NCBI GenBank assembly: GCA_947628325.1
Contig: CANQZL010000008.1
Coordinates: forward strand, 1 to 17,630
Length of the DNA: 17,630 nucleotides
Source: an uncultured Bacilli bacterium
GTDB lineage: Bacteria > Bacillota_I > Bacilli_A > RF39 > UBA660
Direction of reading: 5' to 3'
Positions within the stretch are counted from its first letter, which is position 1, and each line of letters begins with the position of its first letter. Position numbers and translations under genes: made by a program. This document shows positions 6,782 through 12,716 of this stretch, in pieces. The notes under the pieces were generated by a model, which was not told where the DNA came from, did not search any database, and saw nothing but the letters and a program-made list of their open reading frames with translations.

Positions 6782-7525
6782 ATGTTCCATAAAAAAAATA
6801 ATTATTATTTATTTTACTTTATATTAATTTTTACTTTAATAGAAAGTATAAAAGAAGCAATGCTTGGTAATTATAATAATTTCTTTATTTGTCTATTAAC
6901 AACTTTTTTATATTTTCTTCCTTTTTTTATTGAAAAAATTTTTAAAATTAAACTATCTAATTTTCTGAAAATTATAATTATAATTTTTGCTTTTTCAGCT
7001 GAAATACTAGGTGAGATTTTAAACTTTTATACCAAAATTTCGTGTTGGGATTTTATTCTTCATATTATAAGTGGCTTTATTATAATGGGAATTGGTCTTT
7101 CTTTATTTCAAAAATTAAGTCATGAAAAAATTAAAAAGAATTTACTATTACTCCTAATATCATCTTTTTGCTTTTCAATAACTATAAGTGTCTTTTGGGA
7201 ATTCTTTGAATATTTAGGAGATAAATATATTTTTAATACAGATATGCAAAAAGATACTCTTATAAATAATATTGTTTCAGTATCATTTAATCAAAAAAAT
7301 CTTCCTTTTAAAATTAACAATATAAAATATACAATAATATATTTAGACAATGATGGTCTTACAAGTGAAGTTAAAATTAATAACGGCTATTTGGATATAG
7401 GACTTTATGATACCATAAACGATTTATTTGCTAATCTAATAGGAACAAGTTGCTTTTTTTTACTAGCTTTCTTTTATTTTACAAAAAGTCGCTTTAATTT
7501 CATTAAATTATTTCTTTTTACTTAA
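6782..7525 (+). CDS. Integral membrane protein, YjdF/DUF2238-like
   Basis: With this start it is 247 residues. About six membrane segments can be drawn: 8-28, 33-52, 61-81, 91-110, 119-139 and 216-235. Polar residues conserved in the YjdF/DUF2238 family appear in or beside the segments: WD at 89-90 with His94 and a following SG, WE at 139-140 with Glu143 and Asp147, and a terminal DTxxD (210-214). The pattern suggests a polar or metal-binding site in the membrane, but the family has no established activity. Between segments five and six is an unusually long hydrophilic loop (about 150-208). An in-frame ATG at 6773 overlaps the AAAGG ribosome binding site, so ATG 6782 is preferred. The assignment rests on motif pattern, not an alignment. 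Confidence 0.7.
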   Translation: MFHKKNNYYLFYFILIFTLIESIKEAMLGNYNNFFICLLTTFLYFLPFFIEKIFKIKLSNFLKIIIIIFAFSAEILGEILNFYTKISCWDFILHIISGFIIMGIGLSLFQKLSHEKIKKNLLLLLISSFCFSITISVFWEFFEYLGDKYIFNTDMQKDTLINNIVSVSFNQKNLPFKINNIKYTIIYLDNDGLTSEVKINNGYLDIGLYDTINDLFANLIGTSCFFLLAFFYFTKSRFNFIKLFLFT

Positions 7526-7537
7526 TAAATATTTCAT

Positions 7538-7554
7538 ATTTTTATCATAAAAAT
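7538..7554. repeat. 17-bp perfect palindrome upstream of the thioredoxin-fold gene
   Basis: ATTTTTAT-C-ATAAAAAT, 8-bp arms around a single central base. It lies between the membrane protein stop and the next start codon and could be an operator or a weak hairpin. It contains TTTTTATCAT, the complement of ATGATAAAAA found at 1238-1247 within the other intergenic inverted repeat. Confidence 0.4.
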
Positions 7555-7593
7555 TTCATAAATAAAGAATATTATGTATAAAGGTGATTATAA

Positions 7594-7821
7594 ATGACTA
7601 TAAAGATAATTGGAGCTAATACAGCAAATGGAATAAAGTTAAAAAAATTAATTATAAAAGTTGCCAATGAAATAGATGGAAGAGTGACTATAAATTTAAT
7701 TGATGATAATACAAAATCTAATTTGCCTTTATTATATATAAATAACCAATTAGAATCTATCGGGACAGTTCCCCGTTCTAAAGAAATACTCAGAATAATA
7801 AAAAAACATTATAAAGATTAA
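7594..7821 (+). CDS. Small thioredoxin-fold protein lacking the redox cysteines
   Basis: A 75-residue protein that follows the small thioredoxin-like (redox-active disulfide protein 2, TIGR00412-like) pattern from end to end: MTIKIIG..., helix, a beta strand ending near LIDD, LPLLYIN with Pro45 at the cis-proline position, and SIGTVPRSKEI. Family members carry CxxC after the first strand (typically GCANCKK); here the aligned stretch is ANTANGIKL, so the two Cys positions are Thr10 and Gly13, and the protein has no cysteine at all. It therefore cannot be a disulfide oxidoreductase and may bind a partner or be a decayed paralogue. The frame is intact and has a strong AAGGTGAT site. It lies 37 bases before the phospholipase-like gene. 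Confidence 0.7.
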   Translation: MTIKIIGANTANGIKLKKLIIKVANEIDGRVTINLIDDNTKSNLPLLYINNQLESIGTVPRSKEILRIIKKHYKD

Positions 7822-7829
7822 ATAACTTA

Positions 7830-7838
7830 TGCTATAAT
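7830..7838 (+). promoter_or_regulatory. Possible extended -10 promoter for the phospholipase C-like gene
   Basis: TGCTATAAT (TGnTATAAT; hexamer 7833-7838), 20 bases before the start codon and followed by AGGTGAT (7846-7852). The -35 region lies in the end of the preceding gene and is poor. Confidence 0.4.
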
Positions 7839-7858
7839 CTATAATAGGTGATAATAAT

Positions 7859-8482
7859 ATGGCATCAGCAATTATTCATTTATGTATAGCTAAAGAAATA
7901 AATAAATATTTAAAAATGAACGAAAAAGAACTTTTATTAGGAGCTATAGCACCAGATATTTCTAAAGAAATAGGTCAAACTAAAGAAATATCTCATTTTC
8001 TTGATCATTCTAATGAAGATGATATTCCTAATATAGAACGTTTTTTAATTAAATATAAAGAAAAATTGAATGAACCTTTTACCTTAGGCTATTTTATTCA
8101 TTTACTTACAGATAAATATTGGTTTAGAGATTATATTTATCAATATATTGAAAGATATACTAAAGATAAAAATAAGAAGAAAATAACTTATACAGCCCTA
8201 AGAGATGTTATATATAATGACTATACTAACATTAATATTAGTTTAATAGATAAATATAATTTATCATTGAATATATTTTATGAAGAATTTACTAAACCTA
8301 AAACATCAATATCAGAAATACCTATCGATAAATTGCCTTTATTAATTGAAAAAATGGGTATAATAATCGAAAATAGTCAAGAAGAAAAAACTTTTGTTTT
8401 TGATACTAAAGATATCGAAATATTTATTGAAAATAGTGTTAAATATATATTAAAAGATTTACAAATATTAGGAGTTATTTAA
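7859..8482 (+). CDS. Zinc-dependent phospholipase C-like protein (PF00882 type)
   Basis: A 207-residue protein with the signature of the zinc-dependent phospholipase C/S1-P1 nuclease superfamily: MASAIIHLCIA (His7), GAIAPDIS (Asp33), TKEISHFLDH (His46, Asp49, His50) and GYFIHLLTDKYWFRD (His81, Asp85). These His/Asp residues are the expected metal ligands. There is no signal peptide, so unlike secreted clostridial alpha-toxin-type enzymes it probably acts in the cytoplasm; such short intracellular versions are common in Firmicutes and their substrate is not known. Translation starts at ATG 7859 behind AGGTGAT; a terminator overlaps its stop. Confidence 0.8.
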   Translation: MASAIIHLCIAKEINKYLKMNEKELLLGAIAPDISKEIGQTKEISHFLDHSNEDDIPNIERFLIKYKEKLNEPFTLGYFIHLLTDKYWFRDYIYQYIERYTKDKNKKKITYTALRDVIYNDYTNINISLIDKYNLSLNIFYEEFTKPKTSISEIPIDKLPLLIEKMGIIIENSQEEKTFVFDTKDIEIFIENSVKYILKDLQILGVI

Positions 8483-8503
8483 AGATGTTTTTACATCTTT
8501 TTT
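8481..8503 (+). terminator. Terminator after the phospholipase C-like gene
   Basis: AAAGATGT (8481-8488), loop TTTT, ACATCTTT (8493-8500), then further T residues. It begins within the stop codon. Confidence 0.8.
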
Positions 8504-8547
8504 AAATTTTATATGAATTTTAAATTCATTAAAATAAGGCTAAAACA

Positions 8548-8576
8548 TTGACTAAATTATTCAAATATTATATATT
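8548..8576 (+). promoter_or_regulatory. SigA promoter of the surface protein gene
   Basis: TTGACT (8548-8553), 17-base spacer, TATATT (8571-8576). A 17-base palindrome, ATGAATTTTAAATTCAT (8513-8529), lies 18 bases upstream of the -35 and could be an operator, though such AT-rich palindromes arise easily by chance here. Confidence 0.7.
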
Positions 8577-8607
8577 TATATATATACTAGAATAGAGCGT
8601 GATGATG

Positions 8608-9993
8608 ATGAAGAAAAAATATATCTTTTGTTTAATCATAGTCGGCATTATGCTATTAGTAACTTTAACAATAGGAACTGGTTATGGAGTTTGGGTATCT
8701 ACTAAATCAGAAGACACTAAAGAGTCTATAACTTTAAATTGTTTTAAAATATATTATTCTGATAAAGATACTATTGAAATGAAAAATATAAATCCTGTTA
8801 TTAATGAAGAAGGTTTAGAAACAAGTCCTTATACTCTAACTATAACAAATATTTGCGAACAACCTAAAGAACTACAAGTTCGTTTAAATATTTTACAAGG
8901 AACAACTATTGATACTAAGGCTTTAACGTTACAAGCTACAGGAAGTATTATGCAAGACACCGTTTTATATAAAAATTTAAAGAATAGTAAAACAGAAGAT
9001 AAAAATATAATTCAAAGTAAATTAATTGGTTTAACTAAAGTAGAACCAAATGAAACAGTTAGAACTAATATAAAAATATGGTTTGATGAAAAAAAATCAC
9101 CAACAATTCCAAAAGATAAAATACTTAAAGCTCAATTTGAATTAATAGATACAGATTCTGCTGTTAAATCAACTTTTGTTGAGACAATTTTAAGTAATAT
9201 TGAAAGTATTGAAAATAAACCAGCTCCTTCTTTTGACAAGGTGTCTACAACTGAAGAAGGAATATATATGTTAAATAATGCTGAAGGAACAAGTTATTAT
9301 TACCGAGGAGTAGTAAAGAATAATTATGTTTCATTTGCCGGCTTATATTGGCGTATATTAAGAGTCAATGCTGATAATACTATAAGACTTATTTTAGACA
9401 AATCATCAGCTTATATGAGTTATAATGACTTAGCTAATTTACCAGAATATATAGGTTTTAACTATACTTTAAATGGTGTAGCTGAAAATAATAAAGTATT
9501 AAACTATCTACAACAATGGTATGAAAACAATATTAATGCTAAAGGACTTGATAAGTATGTAGCTGTATCTACATTCTGTAATGATACTAGTAATTATATT
9601 AATAACTATCATACATATTATAATGGTTATGCAAGACTTATTACAGGTAAAGCTCCTGACTTAGTATGTCCTGAAACTAATGCTTCTTATGGTGGAACAT
9701 ATAAACAAAAAATAGGCTTAATTACAGCTGATGAAGTTGCCTTAGCTGGGGGATTGTATAACGCTAACAATTTAAGTTACTTCCTTTATAGTGGTGAAAG
9801 CTTCTATACGTTGACTGGATTAGAATACTTTAATAATTCTGCAAACATGTTTATAGTTAATAATAATGGTATGCTAAGCAGTTCTAAAGTTGATCAAGTA
9901 TATGGAATAAGACCAGTTATTAGCATAAATGCTGATGTTACAGTTAATGGAGCAGGAACCTTAAGTAATCCTTACACAATAAATATGAATTAA
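8608..9993 (+). CDS. Secreted surface protein: SipW/TasA-like N-terminus and C-terminal DUF6273-type domain
   Basis: With this start it is 461 residues. A signal or anchor segment spans about 5-27 (YIFCLIIVGIMLLVTLTIGTG), followed by YGVWVSTKSED, which resembles the N-termini of SipW-processed TasA/camelysin-like proteins. Residues 40-185 look like a beta-sandwich (SPYTLTITNICEQPKELQVRLN). Residues about 218-455 fit the DUF6273-type domain found in extracellular proteins of gut Firmicutes: YYYRGVVKNNYVSFAGLYWRI at the beginning and YGIRPVISI...GTLSNPYTI at the end. Exported cysteines C45/C83 and C324/C354 could form two disulfides. Four start codons lie in a row (GTG 8599, ATG 8602, 8605, 8608) with a weak GAG-type site; the last is the best spaced. 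It is monocistronic and its function is unknown. Confidence 0.75.
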   Translation: MKKKYIFCLIIVGIMLLVTLTIGTGYGVWVSTKSEDTKESITLNCFKIYYSDKDTIEMKNINPVINEEGLETSPYTLTITNICEQPKELQVRLNILQGTTIDTKALTLQATGSIMQDTVLYKNLKNSKTEDKNIIQSKLIGLTKVEPNETVRTNIKIWFDEKKSPTIPKDKILKAQFELIDTDSAVKSTFVETILSNIESIENKPAPSFDKVSTTEEGIYMLNNAEGTSYYYRGVVKNNYVSFAGLYWRILRVNADNTIRLILDKSSAYMSYNDLANLPEYIGFNYTLNGVAENNKVLNYLQQWYENNINAKGLDKYVAVSTFCNDTSNYINNYHTYYNGYARLITGKAPDLVCPETNASYGGTYKQKIGLITADEVALAGGLYNANNLSYFLYSGESFYTLTGLEYFNNSANMFIVNNNGMLSSSKVDQVYGIRPVISINADVTVNGAGTLSNPYTINMN

Positions 9994-10016
9994 AGCACTT
10001 TACAGTGCTTTTATTT
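9992..10016 (+). terminator. Terminator of the surface protein gene
   Basis: AAAGCACT (9992-9999), loop TTAC, AGTGCTTT (10004-10011) followed by a T-rich tail. It starts inside the stop codon. Confidence 0.85.
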
Positions 10017-10042
10017 TTATACTATTTATTTTTTTCTTTATT

Positions 10043-10049
10043 TGTCGAA
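10043..10049 (+). promoter_or_regulatory. Candidate Spo0A box (0A box) upstream of the sporulation sigma gene
   Basis: TGTCGAA matches the B. subtilis 0A box consensus exactly. It lies about 40-46 bases before the transcription start predicted from the -10 at 10077, where Spo0A activates promoters such as spoIIG and spoIIA. TTTGTCGAA also occurs inside coding sequence at 5207 and 14118, so the string alone is not proof; its position is what counts. Confidence 0.5.
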
Positions 10050-10050
10050 C

Positions 10051-10082
10051 CTGTTTAAAACAGCTTATTTAGGTACTATATT
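10051..10082 (+). promoter_or_regulatory. Promoter region of the sigma-spoVA operon with a palindrome over the -35
   Basis: The -10 is TATATT (10077-10082). The -35 position 17 bases upstream is TTTAAA (10054-10059), far from consensus, as is usual for an activator-dependent promoter. It lies inside a perfect palindrome CTGTTT-A-AAACAG (10051-10063), directly beside the Spo0A-like box. No convincing SigH, SigF or SigG consensus was found. Confidence 0.45.
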
Positions 10083-10102
10083 CTAATTAACAGGTGATAA
10101 AT

Positions 10103-10765
10103 ATGACTGAATTAGAACAAATAATTAAATTACATCAAAAATTAATATATAAAATTGCAACAAAATTTCATAATATTCCCAAAGAAGATTTATATCAAGC
10201 TGGAGTAATAGGTATTATAAAAGCTTATAATAATTTTAAAAATGATGGTAGTACTAAATTTACAACATATGCTTACAATTATATCTTTGGTGAAATGTAT
10301 GAATTAGCTAACTCAGAACGTTCTATAAAGTTAAATAAAAATATTTTAAAATTATATAAAAAAATTGAACAATCAAAATACTTATTAGCACAAAAAATAG
10401 GACATAATCCATCTATTCAAGAACTTTCCTCTTTTTTAGATATAGAAGAAAAAATAATTAAAGAAGTTTATGAAAGTACTTCTTCAATAATGAGTTTAGA
10501 CGCCAATAACAATGATACTCTTAATAATGGTAAATCAATAATTGAAACAGTAACAAATCCTAAAGATGACATAAAATCAGAAAAAATAGATTTAAAAGAT
10601 TCTTTTAATACTTTAACAAAAGAAGAAAAACAAGTTATTAACTATCGTTATTTTAAAGATTTTACACAAATGGAAACAGCTAAAATATTAGGAATGTCAC
10701 AAGTAAGAGTATCTAGATATGAAAAGAAAAGTTTAAACAAAATGTATAATTATTTAAGTATGTAG
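10103..10765 (+). CDS. Sporulation RNA polymerase sigma factor, SigF/SigG type
   Basis: A sigma-70 family factor that directs RNA polymerase to forespore promoters. In 220 residues it has region 2 (about 28-66: DLYQAGVIGIIKAYNNF, FTTYAYNYIFGEM), region 3 (about 95-120: AQKIGHNPSIQELSSFL) and region 4 (about 170-215). The region 4 helix-turn-helix contains MSQVRVSRYEKKSL, very close to the SQVQVSRLEKK sequence typical of SigF and SigG. It is the first gene of an operon with spoVAC, spoVAD and spoVAEb. The anti-sigma genes spoIIAA and spoIIAB, which precede sigF in B. subtilis, are absent here. A Spo0A-like box at the promoter favours SigF, the direct linkage to SigG-dependent spoVA genes favours SigG, so I leave the symbol empty. 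ATG 10103 follows AGGTGAT; a GTG at 10094 lies within that site. Confidence 0.9.
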   Translation: MTELEQIIKLHQKLIYKIATKFHNIPKEDLYQAGVIGIIKAYNNFKNDGSTKFTTYAYNYIFGEMYELANSERSIKLNKNILKLYKKIEQSKYLLAQKIGHNPSIQELSSFLDIEEKIIKEVYESTSSIMSLDANNNDTLNNGKSIIETVTNPKDDIKSEKIDLKDSFNTLTKEEKQVINYRYFKDFTQMETAKILGMSQVRVSRYEKKSLNKMYNYLSM

Positions 10766-10790
10766 CCAAAATAATAGTGGAGGAAATACA

Positions 10791-11219
10791 ATGAATAATA
10801 TTAAATATAAAAAAATGGTTGAAGAATTAACTCCCAAAGAGAATCGTTTAATTAATATGCTAATATCTTTTATTGTAGGAGGTTTAATAGGCGTAATAGG
10901 GACAATTATATATGTTAATTTAAATAAAATTTATGACGAAGAAACATCAATATCTTTTATGCTTTTAATTTTAATAGTTTTAACATCTTTCATAACTTGC
11001 TTAGGTTATGCTGATTCTTTATTTCAAAAATTTAAATGTGGATTAATTATTCCCATAACAGGTTTTGCTCATTCCGTAGCATCTTCAATTTTAGATTATA
11101 AAAAAGAAGGATTTATAAATATGGGATCCAATGCCTTCAAGTTAGCAGGATCTGTCATTTTATATGGTGTAGTAAGTGCTATTATTTTTACATTATTGAA
11201 GGTGATATTAAATGTCTAG
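10791..11219 (+). CDS. spoVAC: Stage V sporulation protein AC
   Basis: A membrane component of the SpoVA channel that moves dipicolinic acid (Ca-DPA) into the developing spore and out at germination; SpoVAC of B. subtilis can act as a mechanosensitive channel. The 142 residues contain the family signature GLIIPITGFAHSVASSILDYKKEG (about 84-107). About four membrane segments are seen: around 23-45, 52-72, 80-100 and 117-140. The start follows a strong GGAGGA site 25 bases after the sigma gene, and the end overlaps spoVAD by 8 bases, so translation is probably coupled. SpoVAA, SpoVAB, SpoVAEa and SpoVAF are not in the operon, as in many clostridia and reduced Firmicutes. Confidence 0.95.
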   Translation: MNNIKYKKMVEELTPKENRLINMLISFIVGGLIGVIGTIIYVNLNKIYDEETSISFMLLILIVLTSFITCLGYADSLFQKFKCGLIIPITGFAHSVASSILDYKKEGFINMGSNAFKLAGSVILYGVVSAIIFTLLKVILNV

Positions 11220-12180
11220 TTTTAAATATAACAATGTTTACATCAAAGATTTTGAAACCGTAGCTGGGCCTGAAGAAAAAAAGGGAAACATAGAGTATCA
11301 AAATACTATAGATAATTATTACTTTGGTGAAGAGAAAATAGAAGATGCTGAAATTAAAATGCAAAATTTATGTTTAAATAATATTCTTAAACGAAATAAA
11401 TTAAACAATAAAATAGATTTATTATTAGGAGGGGATTTAATTAATCAAATAACAATAACTTCCTATAATCTCATAAATAGAAATATTCCTTTTTTAGGAT
11501 TGTATAATGCTTGTGCTACTTTTAATGAAAGTATTATAATTCTTTCTAACTTTATTGAATCTCAAGCTATAAATACTGGCTTAGTTATTACCTCAAGCCA
11601 TAATTTAAATGCTGAAAGACAATATCGTTATCCAATTGAATATGGTTCTCCTAAAAAAACATATACAACTTTTACAACAACTGGTGCTGCCTGTTGTTTA
11701 CTAACAAGAGAACCATCAAATATAAAAATCGAATCTTCTACAGTTGGTACAGTTGTTGATTATGGTATTAAAGATGTTTCAAATATGGGAGCAGTAATGG
11801 CTCCAAGTGCTGCTGAAACTTTACATAGACATCTTTTAGAACTAAACCGTCCTCTTGATTATTATGATTTAATTATTACAGGGGATTTAGGAAAATTTGG
11901 TAGTGAGATTTTCTTAAAATTAATTAAAGAAGATTATCATTATGAACCAAAGTGTTATTATGATTCAGCAAGTATTTTATATAATGATACTCAAAAAACA
12001 TTTCAAGGAGGTAGTGGACCAGTTGTTGTACCTTTAATATTATTTAATAAAATAGTAAAAGAAAAACAATATAAAAAAACACTAATTTTAGCAACAGGAT
12101 CTCTACATAATACTTTAATGGTTAATTTAAAGAAAAGTATTCCTGCAATAACTCATGCAGTTAGTATAGAGGTGATATAA
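11212..12180 (+). CDS. spoVAD: Stage V sporulation protein AD
   Basis: The soluble dipicolinic-acid-binding subunit of the SpoVA complex, on the cytoplasmic side of the inner spore membrane. It has a thiolase/ketoacyl synthase fold. The 322 residues are slightly shorter than the B. subtilis protein of about 338. Family features include VAGPEEKKG near the N-terminus, LLLGGDLINQI (71-81), the thiolase-like Cys segment GLYNACATFNESI (96-108; Cys101), TTTGAACCLL around 155-164 and FQGGSGPVVVP near the end. ATG 11212 lies inside the end of spoVAC behind AAGGTGAT, and the stop codon shares one base with the start of spoVAEb. Confidence 0.95.
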   Translation: MSSFKYNNVYIKDFETVAGPEEKKGNIEYQNTIDNYYFGEEKIEDAEIKMQNLCLNNILKRNKLNNKIDLLLGGDLINQITITSYNLINRNIPFLGLYNACATFNESIIILSNFIESQAINTGLVITSSHNLNAERQYRYPIEYGSPKKTYTTFTTTGAACCLLTREPSNIKIESSTVGTVVDYGIKDVSNMGAVMAPSAAETLHRHLLELNRPLDYYDLIITGDLGKFGSEIFLKLIKEDYHYEPKCYYDSASILYNDTQKTFQGGSGPVVVPLILFNKIVKEKQYKKTLILATGSLHNTLMVNLKKSIPAITHAVSIEVI

Positions 12181-12530
12181 TGGTATATTTAAATTCTTTT
12201 ATAGTTTGTGGTATTATCTGTACCATAGGACAAATTATTTTAGATAATACAAAATTAACTCCCGGACACATAACAAGTATGTTTGTTATTATAGGGGCTT
12301 TACTTTCTTTTTTAGGAATTTATGAAATAATAGCCGATTATTCTTTAGTAGGAAGTAGTATACCAATTACTTCATTTGGTAATGCTTTATACAAAGCTGC
12401 TTTAGAAGGCTTTGAGAATAATGGCTTTATAGGAATGTTTATGAATTTACTATCTACAACTTCAACAGGTATAACAAGTGCAATATTTTTTGGTTTTCTC
12501 TTTTCTTTAATATTTAAAGTTAAAGACTAA
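12180..12530 (+). CDS. spoVAE: Stage V sporulation protein AE (SpoVAEb)
   Basis: A small integral membrane subunit (116 residues) of the SpoVA dipicolinic acid channel. The sequence follows the family closely: FIVCGIICTIGQIILDNTKLTPGHI at the N-terminus, GIYEIIADYSLVGSSIPITSFGNALYKAA in the middle and a C-terminal membrane helix (SAIFFGFLFSLIF). Three to four membrane segments are visible. The start codon overlaps the spoVAD stop by one base (TAATG), preceded by GAGGTGAT. It is the last gene of the operon; a strong terminator follows. Confidence 0.93.
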   Translation: MVYLNSFIVCGIICTIGQIILDNTKLTPGHITSMFVIIGALLSFLGIYEIIADYSLVGSSIPITSFGNALYKAALEGFENNGFIGMFMNLLSTTSTGITSAIFFGFLFSLIFKVKD

Positions 12531-12539
12531 TACTTTGTG

Positions 12540-12580
12540 AACCGATTATAATCAAGCTCGATTATTAATCGGTTTTTTTA
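12540..12580 (+). terminator. Strong terminator of the sigma-spoVA operon
   Basis: AACCGATTA (12540-12548) and TAATC (12549-12553) pair with GATTA (12560-12564) and TAATCGGTT (12566-12574), with a single bulged T at 12565 and loop AAGCTC, followed by a T-run. Confidence 0.9.
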
Positions 12581-12681
12581 TTATCTCTTTTTAATTATTT
12601 CTAAAAATAAGTTATTAATAGTTTATAAAGACTAATGACACTTCTTATTTCGAAATTTTTCTTTTGTTATTGCTTGATATT

Positions 12682-12690
12682 TGGTATAAT
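12682..12690 (+). promoter_or_regulatory. Extended -10 promoter of the scp operon
   Basis: TGGTATAAT (TGnTATAAT; hexamer 12685-12690), 26 bases before the start codon. Upstream TTGTTA (12664-12669) gives a short 15-base spacer. The remaining intergenic sequence 12581-12660 holds only a 10-bp palindrome ATTTCGAAAT (12647-12656) of unknown meaning. Confidence 0.55.
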
Positions 12691-12716
12691 GATAAAGAAA
12701 GAATGAAGGGATTTAA

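Noticed and set aside
10046..10059. LexA (SOS) box resembling CGAAC-N4-GTTCG upstream of the sigma gene
   Set aside because: The left half CGAAC is present but the right half does not match at the required spacing.
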